Below are positions 1-11,301 of a DNA stretch of 64,000 nucleotides, in pieces. The notes beneath the pieces were generated by a model. It worked only from the letters and a program-made list of their open reading frames with translations. It did not search any database and was not told where the DNA came from. Made by a program: the position numbers and the translations under genes. This DNA is from Mycobacterium sp. ST-F2 (GTDB taxonomy: Bacteria; Actinomycetota; Actinomycetes; Mycobacteriales; Mycobacteriaceae): NCBI RefSeq assembly GCF_001905655.1, contig NZ_JMHT01000074.1:1-64000 (forward strand), written 5' to 3'. How positions within the stretch are numbered: the first letter of the stretch is position 1; each line of letters begins with the position of its first letter.

Positions 1-102
1 CGGGACATCACCGGGTTGCAAGCGAGGGTTGTTGAACTGCTTGACAATCCGATCATGCCCACCCCGGATCGGCCCCGGCCGATCCCATGGCCGGCGTTTT
101 GA
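1..102 (+). CDS. C-terminal tail of a gene entering from the left (possibly SCO1664/Rv2133c-like)
   Basis: Frame 1 is open from the window edge to a TGA at 100-102, giving 33 residues that end in a proline-rich tail finishing PWPAF. The codons have the strong G/C third-position bias of real genes here. In actinobacteria the gene before cysQ-mshC is often an SCO1664-family protein, so the tail may belong to that family; this is inference from gene order only. Too short to classify by motif. Confidence 0.4.
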   Translation, partial: RDITGLQARVVELLDNPIMPTPDRPRPIPWPAF

Positions 103-157
103 TCGCAGTTTGCAAACAGGTAACCGATTTACACCGCCCTACCCGTCGGTAGTGTTC

Positions 158-163
158 TAGGCT
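158..163 (+). promoter_or_regulatory. -10 element, leaderless start
   Basis: TAGGCT fits the mycobacterial TANNNT -10. It lies 7 nt before the ATG at 171, so the transcript would begin at or next to the start codon. There is no Shine-Dalgarno sequence in front of that ATG. Confidence 0.5.
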
Positions 164-170
164 CGTCCGC

Positions 171-836
171 ATGACCGACCACGACAGGGCCGCAGCCCGC
201 CGCGAGATCACCGATGCCCTCCAGAAGGCACTCGACCGCAGGCACGAGGTGCTCGACGTCATCGTCGAAGCCGATAACAAGGACGCCGCCGTCGATGCCA
301 TCGCCAAGCTGCTGGGCACATCCCATGCCGGCGGCGAGCAGGTCATGGCCATGTCCTTCGACCTGCTGACCAAGGACGCCCGCAAGCGGATCGCCGACGA
401 ACTCGAAGACCTCAACTCGCAGCTGTCCTTCGCGGTGAAGGACCGCCCGGCCAGCTTCGGTGACGACCTGATCGTGCGCCAGTTCTCGGCCGGCGCCGAC
501 CGCGACATCTTTGCCGCGCGCACTGCCGACGTCGGCGCGGCCGGTGACGGTTCGGGCCGCGCGGCGGGCGATCTGGACGAGGAGATCAAAGCTGCCGTCG
601 CCCGCGTCTCGGCGGAGGAGGCCGTCTGGCTCGTCGCCGAAGATGGCGGCGACAAGGTCGCCATGGTGTTCGGCGAGTTGCTGAACGGTGAGGTCAACGT
701 CCGGATCTGGGTGCACCCCGAGTTCCGCCACCGTGGCTACGGCACCGCGGCCCTGCGCCGCTCGCGGTCGGAGATGGCGTCCTACTTCCCGGCCGTGCCC
801 ATGGTGGTGCGCGCCCCGGGCGCGACGCCGAAGTAG
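171..836 (+). CDS. GyrA-tower-like / GNAT-like two-part protein
   Basis: A 221-residue protein. Residues about 10-95 resemble the tower/coiled-coil region of DNA gyrase subunit A: a helical stretch with an alternating Asp/Ala pattern and the sequence RKRIADELEDL, which matches the place where GyrA has its helix ending in a Leu-rich acidic segment. Residues about 115-205 look like a GNAT acetyltransferase core; VHPEFRHRGYGTAAL corresponds to the acetyl-CoA pyrophosphate-binding loop (R/Q-x-x-G-x-G/A). There is no gyrase catalytic Tyr domain, so it cannot cut DNA. Substrate is unknown. A leaderless ATG at 171 fits the -10 at 158. It ends at a strong bidirectional terminator shared with the small exported gene facing it. 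Confidence 0.7.
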   Translation: MTDHDRAAARREITDALQKALDRRHEVLDVIVEADNKDAAVDAIAKLLGTSHAGGEQVMAMSFDLLTKDARKRIADELEDLNSQLSFAVKDRPASFGDDLIVRQFSAGADRDIFAARTADVGAAGDGSGRAAGDLDEEIKAAVARVSAEEAVWLVAEDGGDKVAMVFGELLNGEVNVRIWVHPEFRHRGYGTAALRRSRSEMASYFPAVPMVVRAPGATPK

Positions 837-847
837 GCTGTGCCACA

Positions 848-886
848 ACGTAAAAGGGCTCCGGAAAACCCGGAGCCCTTTTGCGT
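848..886. terminator. Bidirectional intrinsic terminator
   Basis: A near-perfect 17-bp stem: arms 848-864 and 870-886 (one G-T pair) around a 5-nt loop. The core is AAAAGGGCTCCGG with its exact complement, so each strand ends in a T run. It sits between two convergent genes and can serve both. A textbook U-tailed terminator like this is uncommon in mycobacteria. Confidence 0.9.
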
Positions 887-899
887 TCCTGTCCTCGGA

Positions 900-1157
900 T
901 CAGCCGGAGTACGGCTTGGCCTTGACCGGCGGGGAAGCGACGGGGACAGGCTCGACGCTGCCGGGCGTCGTCGCGGTCGCGGTGGCACCGAAGTTCATGC
1001 TGCCGGTGGTCGGCTGGGTGTACTCGCCCGAGGCGGAGCCGTCTCCCGACCCGGCGACGGGCGTGACGGCCGGAGCACTGGCATGGATCGTGCCGTACCC
1101 GCCGAGCGCAACGCCCGCGACGATGCCGACCAATCCGAGTGTCTTCGCCACCTTCAT
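900..1157 (-). CDS. Small exported or membrane-anchored protein
   Basis: An 85-residue protein. Residues 5-22 form a hydrophobic, glycine-rich segment behind two lysines (a signal peptide or anchor), ending near an ASA site that could be cut by signal peptidase. The rest is Pro/Ala/Thr/Ser-rich and probably disordered, with two prolines and a tyrosine near the end. The start is supported by the strong Shine-Dalgarno GAAGGAGGA seven to eight bases upstream. I recognise no family. It is a single gene facing the GNAT-like gene across a shared terminator. Confidence 0.7.
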   Translation of the reverse strand: MKVAKTLGLVGIVAGVALGGYGTIHASAPAVTPVAGSGDGSASGEYTQPTTGSMNFGATATATTPGSVEPVPVASPPVKAKPYSG

Positions 1158-1301
1158 GGCGTCCTCCTTCTTAATGGCTATCGCGTAAATAGTTGCTCAG
1201 ATGTTATGAGCCCTATTTCGGCAGGACCTGCCAGCAGCCTGCAACGTGCCTGTGAATAGGCGGTTTCGGCTGTGACGTCCGCCTCGGCGATACTCATGGG
1301 C

Positions 1302-2075
1302 ATGGAGGACAGCGGCAGGGCGCACAGCGATGTTGCGCTGGCCGCCGAGGTCGCGCAGGAGGCAGGGGAGTTCCTGCTGTCGGTGCGCGACCGCCTGGGC
1401 TCCCACGATCCGTACACCCTGGGTGCGGCCGGCGACCGGCACGCCAACACGCTGATCCTCGATCGGCTGCGGACGGCCCGTCCGGACGACGCCATCCTGT
1501 CCGAGGAGGCCGCCGACGATCTGGTGCGCCTGCGCTCGGACCGGGTGTGGATCGTCGACCCGGTCGACGGCACCCGCGAGTTCGGCCGCGGCCGGCCCGA
1601 CTGGGCCGTGCACATCGCACTCTGGCAGCGCGACGGCAGCCCGCACGGGTCCATCACCGACGCGGCTGTCGCGCTGCCCGCGCACGGCGAGGTGCACCGC
1701 ACCGACACCGTGACCGGCCCGCCGCCGCGTCGTCCCGGTCCCATCCGCATCGCCACGAGTACCTACCGGCCTCCGGCGGTGGTGTGGTGGCTGCGTGACG
1801 TGCTCGACATGGAGCTCGTCGGCATCGGCTCGGCCGGAGCCAAAGCCATGGCGGTGGTGCGCGGCGATGTCGACGCCTACGTGCACGCCGGCGGGCAGTG
1901 GGAGTGGGACTCGGCCGCCCCGGCCGGTGTGGTGCAGGCCGCAGGGCTGTTCGCGTCGCGCTTGGACGGCTCGCCGCTGCGGTACAACCGGCCCGATCCG
2001 TACCTGCCGGACTTCGTCATGTGCCGCCCCGAGTTCGCCGACACCCTGCTCGACGCCGTGCGCCAGGTGTCCTGA
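1302..2075 (+). CDS. cysQ: 3'(2'),5'-bisphosphate nucleotidase CysQ
   Basis: Removes the 3' phosphate from PAP/PAPS, clearing the by-product of sulfate assimilation; the family also has inositol monophosphatase activity. Metal-binding motifs of the IMPase superfamily are present: LSEEA, then DPVDGTREF, and late WEWDSAAPAG with the metal-binding Asp. Length and sequence match the mycobacterial CysQ encoded just before mshC. The frame is open from a GTG at 1272; ATGs at 1296 and 1302 are alternatives. I chose 1302 because a GATACT -10-like hexamer ends 7 nt before it and no Shine-Dalgarno favours the others. The gene is 38 nt ahead of mshC, linking sulfate and cysteine supply to mycothiol synthesis. 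Confidence 0.93.
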   Translation: MEDSGRAHSDVALAAEVAQEAGEFLLSVRDRLGSHDPYTLGAAGDRHANTLILDRLRTARPDDAILSEEAADDLVRLRSDRVWIVDPVDGTREFGRGRPDWAVHIALWQRDGSPHGSITDAAVALPAHGEVHRTDTVTGPPPRRPGPIRIATSTYRPPAVVWWLRDVLDMELVGIGSAGAKAMAVVRGDVDAYVHAGGQWEWDSAAPAGVVQAAGLFASRLDGSPLRYNRPDPYLPDFVMCRPEFADTLLDAVRQVS

Positions 2076-2100
2076 TTCAGCCGTGTCTCGGGACACACCC

Positions 2101-2106
2101 TAAAGT
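2101..2106 (+). promoter_or_regulatory. -10 element of leaderless mshC
   Basis: TAAAGT fits TANNNT and lies 7 nt before the mshC ATG at 2114, inside the cysQ-mshC gap. mshC can therefore be transcribed independently of cysQ as a leaderless message. Confidence 0.5.
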
Positions 2107-2113
2107 CGATGTC

Positions 2114-3352
2114 ATGCGATCGTGGCTGGCGCCCAGCGTCCCGAACCTGCCGGGCCGCGGCCCCGAACTTCGGCTCTATGACACTGCCGACCGTCAGGTC
2201 CGACCAGTCTCGGCCGGCCCGAAGGCCACCATGTACGTCTGTGGGATCACCCCGTACGACGCCACGCACCTCGGTCACGCCGCCACCTACCTGGCGTTCG
2301 ACCTGGTTCATCGGTACTGGCTCGACGCCGGCCACGATGTCCGGTACGTGCAGAACGTCACCGACGTCGACGACCCGCTGTTCGAGCGGGCCGAGCGCGA
2401 CGGCATCGACTGGCGCGCCCTGGGCGACCGGGAGACCGAGCTGTTCCGCCAGGACATGACGGCGCTGCGGGTGCTGCCGCCGCATGACTATGTCGGTGCG
2501 GTCGAGTCCATCGCCGAGGTCGTCGAGCTCGTCGAGAAGCTGCTGGCCTCCGGCGCCGCGTACGTCGTCGACGACGCCGAATATCCCGATGTCTACTTCC
2601 GGGCCGACGCCACCATGCAGTTCGGCTACGAGTCGGGCTATGACCGCGACACCATGCTGGCGCTGTTCGGTGAGCGCGGCGGCGATCCCGACCGCGTCGG
2701 CAAGGTCAGTCAGCTCGACGCCCTGTTGTGGCGGGTGCAGCGGCCGGGCGAGCCGAGTTGGCCGTCGCCGTTCGGTGCGGGCCGGCCGGGCTGGCACATC
2801 GAGTGCGCCGCGATCGCGCTGAACCGCATCGGTCCTGGTCTGGACATCCAGGGCGGCGGCAGCGACCTGACCTTCCCGCATCACGAGTTCTCCGCCGCGC
2901 ACGCCGAATCGGTAACGGGGGAGCGGCGTTTCGCCCGGCACTACGTGCACGGCGGCATGATCGGCTGGGACGGTCACAAGATGAGCAAGAGCCGCGGCAA
3001 CCTGGTGCTGGTGTCGCAGTTGCGGGCCGACGGTGTCGACCCGGGCGCCATCCGGCTGGGCCTGATGGCCGGGCACTACCGCGCCGACCGGTTCTGGAGC
3101 CCCGAGGTCCTCAGCACCGCGCAGGTCCGGCTGCAGCGCTGGCGCGCCGCCACCGCGCTGCCGGCCGGCCCCGATGCCACCGATCTGCTCGCCCGGGTGC
3201 GCCGCTACCTGGCCGACGACCTGGACACCCCGAAAGTCCTTGCCGCCCTTGATGGTTGGTCCACCGACGCACTCGAGTACGGCGGCCATGACGCGGCATC
3301 GCCACGGCTGGTGGCCGACGCGGTCGACGCACTGCTCGGGGTGACCCTCTAG
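2114..3352 (+). CDS. mshC: L-cysteine:1D-myo-inosityl 2-amino-2-deoxy-alpha-D-glucopyranoside ligase MshC
   Basis: Joins cysteine to GlcN-inositol using ATP in mycothiol biosynthesis; it is a cysteinyl-tRNA synthetase relative. It has 412 residues, close to the 414 of the M. tuberculosis enzyme and shorter than CysRS. Visible motifs are the zinc/signature segment CGITPYDATHLGH (the HIGH equivalent), GWHIECAAIA, the zinc histidines in FPHHEFSAAHAE, and KMSKSRGN (KMSKS loop). The frame is open further upstream, but that part overlaps the end of cysQ and is nonsense in character. The ATG at 2114 has a -10 seven bases ahead and gives the expected N terminus. Confidence 0.96.
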   Translation: MRSWLAPSVPNLPGRGPELRLYDTADRQVRPVSAGPKATMYVCGITPYDATHLGHAATYLAFDLVHRYWLDAGHDVRYVQNVTDVDDPLFERAERDGIDWRALGDRETELFRQDMTALRVLPPHDYVGAVESIAEVVELVEKLLASGAAYVVDDAEYPDVYFRADATMQFGYESGYDRDTMLALFGERGGDPDRVGKVSQLDALLWRVQRPGEPSWPSPFGAGRPGWHIECAAIALNRIGPGLDIQGGGSDLTFPHHEFSAAHAESVTGERRFARHYVHGGMIGWDGHKMSKSRGNLVLVSQLRADGVDPGAIRLGLMAGHYRADRFWSPEVLSTAQVRLQRWRAATALPAGPDATDLLARVRRYLADDLDTPKVLAALDGWSTDALEYGGHDAASPRLVADAVDALLGVTL

Positions 3353-3369
3353 TCACTTCACGGTGGGGG

Positions 3370-3375
3370 TACGTT
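3370..3375 (+). promoter_or_regulatory. -10 element of leaderless SDR gene
   Basis: TACGTT fits TANNNT and lies 7 nt before the ATG at 3383 in a 30-nt gap after mshC. There is no ribosome binding site. Confidence 0.45.
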
Positions 3376-3382
3376 TCGCAGC

Positions 3383-4258
3383 ATGGGTTCTGTGAACGGG
3401 AAAGTCGTCTTCATCACCGGTGGTGCTGCGGGGGTCGGGGCAGAGGTGGCCCGCCGGTTGCACCGCAAAGGCGCCAAGCTGGTTCTGACCGACGTCGACG
3501 CGGCGGCGCTGGACGCCACTGCCGCCGCGCTCGGTGACGATGTCCTGACGGTGGTCGCCGACGTCCGTGACCTGTCGTCGATGCAGGCCGCGGCCGATGC
3601 TGCCGTCGAGCGCTTCGGCGGCATCGACATCGTGATGGCCAACGCCGGCATCGCCACCTACGGCTCGGTGCTGCAGGTCGACCCCGAAGCCTTCAAGCGC
3701 CTGCTCGACATCAACGTGCTCGGCGTGTTCCACACCGTGCGCGCCACGCTGCCGTCGGTCCTTCAGCGTCGCGGCTATGTGCTGATCGTGTCGTCGCTGG
3801 CGGCGTTCACCGCCGCTCCCGGTCTGGCGCCGTACAACGCCTCCAAGGCCGCCGTGGAGCAGTTCGCCAACGCCCTGCGTCTCGAAGTTGCTTACCGCGG
3901 TGTCGATGTCGGCTCGGCACACATGTCGTGGATCGACACGGCCATGGTCCGCGACTCCAAGTCCGATCTGTCGACGTTCGCCGAGATGCTCACGAAGCTG
4001 CCGTGGCCCATCAACAAGACGACGTCGATCGACAAGTGCGGCGAGGCGTTCGTGGCCGGGATCGAGGGCCGCAAGACTCACGTGTACTGCCCCGGTTGGG
4101 TCGCCGCGTTGCGGTGGCTGAAGCCGGTGCTGGCGACGCGCATCGGTGAAGCGCCGGTGGCCAAGTTCGTGCCTGATCTGCTGCCCCGCATGGACGCCGA
4201 GGTGGCCGCGTTGGGCCGCTCGTCCAGCGCGCACACCGAGGAGTTCGACAAGCGATGA
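3383..4258 (+). CDS. Short-chain dehydrogenase/reductase (Rv2129c-like)
   Basis: A 291-residue classical SDR. The NAD(P) dinucleotide motif TGGAAGVG is at residues 12-19, with ADV after the second Rossmann strand, ANAG in the middle, the catalytic Ser in IVSSLAAF, and the YNASK Tyr/Lys pair. The substrate is not evident; relatives act on alcohols and ketones of lipids. It follows mshC as in M. tuberculosis. Its last codons overlap the start of the following lipoprotein gene (ATGA), so the two are probably co-translated. Confidence 0.88.
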   Translation: MGSVNGKVVFITGGAAGVGAEVARRLHRKGAKLVLTDVDAAALDATAAALGDDVLTVVADVRDLSSMQAAADAAVERFGGIDIVMANAGIATYGSVLQVDPEAFKRLLDINVLGVFHTVRATLPSVLQRRGYVLIVSSLAAFTAAPGLAPYNASKAAVEQFANALRLEVAYRGVDVGSAHMSWIDTAMVRDSKSDLSTFAEMLTKLPWPINKTTSIDKCGEAFVAGIEGRKTHVYCPGWVAALRWLKPVLATRIGEAPVAKFVPDLLPRMDAEVAALGRSSSAHTEEFDKR

Positions 4259-5682
4259 CGGTGCGGGTCGGCCTGGCCTCGTTCGGTCTCGTCGCACTGC
4301 TGTTGATGGTCACGGCCTGCTCCGGCCGCGACGCATCGAGTCCCACGCCGCTGCAGCCGCCCACCCCGGAGCAGGTACGGGCCATCGCGAAATCCGCTTA
4401 CACGTACGGGTTTCCGATGGTCGACAACTACCGGATTCAGTATTCGTACTTCGCCGACAAGGCCGGTCCTGAGTACAAGGGCGCCTGGAACCAGGTCCAT
4501 AACGTCGCTCGCGTCTACACACCCGAGGACAAGGCGATCCAGACGCCCAACTCGGATACGCCGTACTCGTTCCTGGGCGCCGATCTGCGCGCCGAGCCGC
4601 TGGTGCTGAGCGTCCCCGAAGTTGAACCGGGCCGCTACTACTCGCTGCAGTTCGTCGACGGCTACACCTACAACATCGCGTACGTCGGTAGCCGCGCCAC
4701 GGGCAACGGCGCCGGCAATTACCTTCTGGCCGGGCCGAATTGGCACGGTGCGACGCCGGCGGGCATCGAGCGGGTGATCCGCAGCTCGACGGAGCTGGCG
4801 TTCGTGCTGTACCGCACCCAGCTGTTCGGGCCGAACGACATCGAGAACGTCAAGAAGATTCAGGCCGGCTACCAGCTGACGCCGCTGTCGGCGTACCTCA
4901 AGGAGCCGCCTCCGCCGCCGGCCCCGCCCATCGACTTCGTCGCTCCGCTGTCCGCGCAGGATGAGCGCACCTCGCCGAAGTTCTTCGAAATCCTCAACTT
5001 CGCAATGAAGTTCGCGCCGGCGCAGCCTGCCGAGGAAGTCATGCGGCAGCGCTTCGCGACCATCGGCATCGGTCCCGACGGTACCTTCCGCGCCGACAGT
5101 CTCACTCCCGAGAACCGCAAGGCCGTCGAGGCCGGGATGGCCGACGCCTGGGCGGCGTTCGAGACCTTCAAGAAGGACAAGTTCGACACCGGCGAGGTGA
5201 CGTCGGCCCAGTTGTTCGGCACCGCAAGCGATCTCAAGGGAAACTACCTGTACCGCATGGCGGGCGCCGTGCTCGGCATCTACGGCAACACCGCGGCCGA
5301 GGCGATCTATCCGGGTGCGTCGAACGACAGCACGGGTGCGCCGCTGACCGGTGCGAACAACTACACCCTGCGGTTCGCCCCCGGACAGCTGCCCCCGGTC
5401 AACGCCTTCTGGTCGGTCACCGTCTACGAGATGCCGCAGAGCCTGCTGGTGGCCAACCCCATCAACCGCTACCTGATCAACTCGGCGATGCTGCCCACCC
5501 TGATCAAAGACCCCGACGGCGGCATCACGCTGAACCTGCAGAACAGGTCACCGGGGCCGGCGCGCGAAGCCAACTGGCTGCCGACCCCGACCGGACCGTT
5601 CGTCATCGCGATGCGGCTGTACTGGCCCAAACCCGAAGCACTCGACGGCACCTGGAAGGCCCCCAAGCCCGTGCGGGTCTAA
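4255..5682 (+). CDS. DUF1254/DUF1214-domain lipoprotein
   Basis: A 475-residue protein with a lipoprotein signal peptide: a hydrophobic stretch at residues 5-20, then MVTAC with the acylated Cys at 22. A DUF1254 region follows at about 45-180 (YTYGFPMVDNYR, TPNSDTPYSF) and a DUF1214 region in the last third (FWSVTVYEM, NRYLINS, NWLPTP). Such proteins are common in actinobacteria and their activity is unknown. A Pro-rich linker (PPPPPAPP) near residue 220 separates the halves. ATGA overlap couples it to the SDR gene. Its stop overlaps the stop of the facing PAC2 gene by 4 nt. Confidence 0.88.
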   Translation: MTVRVGLASFGLVALLLMVTACSGRDASSPTPLQPPTPEQVRAIAKSAYTYGFPMVDNYRIQYSYFADKAGPEYKGAWNQVHNVARVYTPEDKAIQTPNSDTPYSFLGADLRAEPLVLSVPEVEPGRYYSLQFVDGYTYNIAYVGSRATGNGAGNYLLAGPNWHGATPAGIERVIRSSTELAFVLYRTQLFGPNDIENVKKIQAGYQLTPLSAYLKEPPPPPAPPIDFVAPLSAQDERTSPKFFEILNFAMKFAPAQPAEEVMRQRFATIGIGPDGTFRADSLTPENRKAVEAGMADAWAAFETFKKDKFDTGEVTSAQLFGTASDLKGNYLYRMAGAVLGIYGNTAAEAIYPGASNDSTGAPLTGANNYTLRFAPGQLPPVNAFWSVTVYEMPQSLLVANPINRYLINSAMLPTLIKDPDGGITLNLQNRSPGPAREANWLPTPTGPFVIAMRLYWPKPEALDGTWKAPKPVRV

Positions 5683-6557
5683 CGCCCTCTGCGCTTCAGG
5701 TACCGCTCGAACTCCGCGGCCAGGGCGTCGCCGTCGATCTTGCCGAGGGCCTCGTTCATGTCGACCTCGGCGTCGCCGCGCTCCTCGAGGGACTGCACAT
5801 ATTCGGCGATCTCCTCGTCGTCGGCCGTCATCTCGGTGACCGACTCTTCCCACTCCTCGGCCTGCGCCGGCAGGTCGCCGAGCGGCACCTCGACGTCCAG
5901 GGCGTCCTCGACGCGACGCAGCAGTGCGACGGTGGCCTTGGGGCACGGCGGCTGCGAGACGTAGTGCGGCACCGCGGCCCAGAACGTCACGGCCGGGATG
6001 CCCGCCTGCACGCACGCGTCCTGGAACACCCCGGCGATGCCGGTCGGTCCCTCGTAGCGGGTCTCTTCGAGCCCGAAGAACTTGGCCGAATCAGCCGAGT
6101 ACGCCGCCCCGGACACCGGTACCGGGCGGGTGTGCGGCGTGTCGGCCAGTAGGGCACCCAGGATCACGACGGTGTGCACGTTCAGCTTGTCGGCGATGGC
6201 CAGCAGCTCGGCGCAGAAGGTCCGCCACCGCATGTTCGGCTCGACGCCGTGCATCAACACCACGTCGCGGTCCGATCCGGGCGGCCGGCAGTGCGAAATC
6301 CGCATGGACGGCCACACCAGTTCGCGCGTGACGCCGTCGATCTGCCGGATCACGGGGCGATTCACCTGGTAGTCGTAATAGCTCTCATCGTCGATCTCGA
6401 CGATGGTCCGGGCCTCCCACATCGCGTCCAGGTGCTCGAGGGCGTCACTGGCGGCGTCACCGGCGTCATTCCACCCCTCGAACGCGGCGACGATGACGGC
6501 ATCGTGCAGTTCGGGCAGGTCAGGGCCCTCGGGCAGGGGCCGGTCGGTGGAGCTCAC
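5679..6557 (-). CDS. PAC2 family protein (Rv2125-like)
   Basis: A protein of the PAC2 superfamily, named for proteasome assembly chaperone 2. In actinobacteria its role is unproven. It has 292 residues from the GTG at 6557, the length I recall for the M. tuberculosis homologue; an upstream ATG at 6584 would add nine residues. Motifs seen are VAAFEGWNDAGDAAS near the N terminus, the GALLADTPHTRPVPV loop and an acidic Glu/Asp-rich C-terminal tail. It is divergent from metH and convergent with the DUF1254 gene. The proteasome genes are about 28 kb away, so a functional link is only suggestive. Confidence 0.9.
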   Translation of the reverse strand: MSSTDRPLPEGPDLPELHDAVIVAAFEGWNDAGDAASDALEHLDAMWEARTIVEIDDESYYDYQVNRPVIRQIDGVTRELVWPSMRISHCRPPGSDRDVVLMHGVEPNMRWRTFCAELLAIADKLNVHTVVILGALLADTPHTRPVPVSGAAYSADSAKFFGLEETRYEGPTGIAGVFQDACVQAGIPAVTFWAAVPHYVSQPPCPKATVALLRRVEDALDVEVPLGDLPAQAEEWEESVTEMTADDEEIAEYVQSLEERGDAEVDMNEALGKIDGDALAAEFERYLKRRGR

Positions 6558-6713
6558 ACCGCCAGCGTAAGCCCTTATCGGCACCCGTGAGCGCTACCCC
6601 TGGGCGGGTCGGGCCAGTAAACGGTTTTGGCGCTCCGCCTACCATGTTCATGTGACTGCACTGGACAAACCGCTGTCCAACGTGGGCGTCCGAACCTCTG
6701 ACAGCTGACGACG

Positions 6714-6719
6714 TAGACT
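6714..6719 (+). promoter_or_regulatory. -10 element of metH
   Basis: TAGACT fits TANNNT. The predicted transcription start, six to eight bases downstream (about 6726), coincides with the 5' strand of stem P1 of the riboswitch, so the RNA would begin directly with the aptamer. No good -35 hexamer is seen. Confidence 0.6.
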
Positions 6720-6726
6720 CTTTGAG

Positions 6727-6810
6727 GTCGAGAGGCGTTGCAACGGATTCCAGTCTGGCTGGTATCCGCCACGCTCGGCAGAGTTAAGGACGCCTTCCGT
6801 AATGGAAGGA
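6727..6810 (+). promoter_or_regulatory. S-adenosylhomocysteine (SAH)-type riboswitch with Shine-Dalgarno switch hairpin
   Basis: Seen directly: P1 = 6727-6732 with 6774-6779. An inner two-part hairpin = 6744-6748 with 6764-6768, and 6750-6753 with 6759-6762. A pseudoknot = AGGCGT 6733-6738 with ACGCCT 6790-6795. The conserved-looking segment GAGAGGCGTTGCAAC matches the SAH aptamer pattern of GAGGAGCGCUGCAA followed later by an AACGGCGCUC-like strand. The pseudoknot's 3' strand overlaps CCTTCC (6793-6798), which can pair exactly with GGAAGG (6804-6809), the metH Shine-Dalgarno. The two folds exclude each other. SAH binding would lock the pseudoknot and free the ribosome site, an ON switch as known for this class. 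The family call is from memory. Confidence 0.85.
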
Positions 6811-6816
6811 ACGCAT

Positions 6817-10557
<3,741 letters not shown>

Positions 10558-10558
10558 T

Positions 10559-11224
10559 TTGTTCAAGGCTGTCCTGTTCGACATGGACGGCACGCTCGTC
10601 GACTCCGAAAAGCTTTGGGACGTCGCGATGCACGCCTTCTACGCGCGGTACGAGGCCGTGCTGACCGACGCCGTGCGCGAGACGACGGTCGGCGGCTCGG
10701 CCGAGAACGTCATGCGCATCGTCTACGACGACCTCGGTCTGGACCCGACCCCGGAAGCCATGGCCGAGTCCGCGGACTGGCTACACGACTACACCGGTGA
10801 GCTGTTCGAGCAGGGGCTGCCCTGGCGGCCGGGGGCGCAGGAGTTGCTGAAAACCTTGGCCGCCAGTGACATTCCGCTGGCGCTGGTGACCAACACGCGT
10901 CGCGCGCTGACGGAGCAGGCGCTGAAAACCATTGGTAGTCACTACTTTACGGTCACCGTCTGCGGTGACGAGGTGCCCGACGGGAAACCGCATCCGGCTC
11001 CGTATCTGCGGGCTGCGGAACTGCTCGGGGTTGCTCCCGAGGACTGCCTGGCGATTGAGGATTCAGTGACCGGCGCTCAGTCGGCGGATGCCGCGGGCTG
11101 CGTCGTGCTGGTGGTTCCCAACGACGTCGAGGTGCCCGACGGACCGCGCCGCCGGCACATCGAATCGCTGGCGGGGCTGGGCATCGCCGATCTGCGGAAC
11201 ATCTACGTCGAAATGTGTTCGTAG
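10559..11224 (+). CDS. HAD-superfamily phosphatase (beta-phosphoglucomutase-like)
   Basis: A 221-residue HAD hydrolase. Motif I is DMDGTLVDSE (nucleophile Asp, residues 8-17), motif II is VTNTR, the motif III Lys is in DGKPHPAPY, and motif IV is CLAIEDSVTG. The helical cap after motif I identifies subfamily IA, which includes phosphosugar and nucleotide phosphatases; the substrate cannot be read from sequence. It starts at a TTG with the Shine-Dalgarno GGAGGA inside the end of metH, one base after the metH stop, so it is in the metH transcript. Confidence 0.9.
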   Translation: MFKAVLFDMDGTLVDSEKLWDVAMHAFYARYEAVLTDAVRETTVGGSAENVMRIVYDDLGLDPTPEAMAESADWLHDYTGELFEQGLPWRPGAQELLKTLAASDIPLALVTNTRRALTEQALKTIGSHYFTVTVCGDEVPDGKPHPAPYLRAAELLGVAPEDCLAIEDSVTGAQSADAAGCVVLVVPNDVEVPDGPRRRHIESLAGLGIADLRNIYVEMCS

Positions 11225-11301
11225 GTGCCAGTTCTGGTCCGGTGACGCAGCCGCTGTGCGATTGTTGACGCACACCACGCAGCGCTGCGAAAGGACGTCC
11301 G

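Noticed and set aside
1898..2113. N-terminal extension of mshC by 72 codons
   Set aside because: It lies inside cysQ in another frame and is Arg/Ala-rich nonsense; the MshC N terminus begins at 2114.
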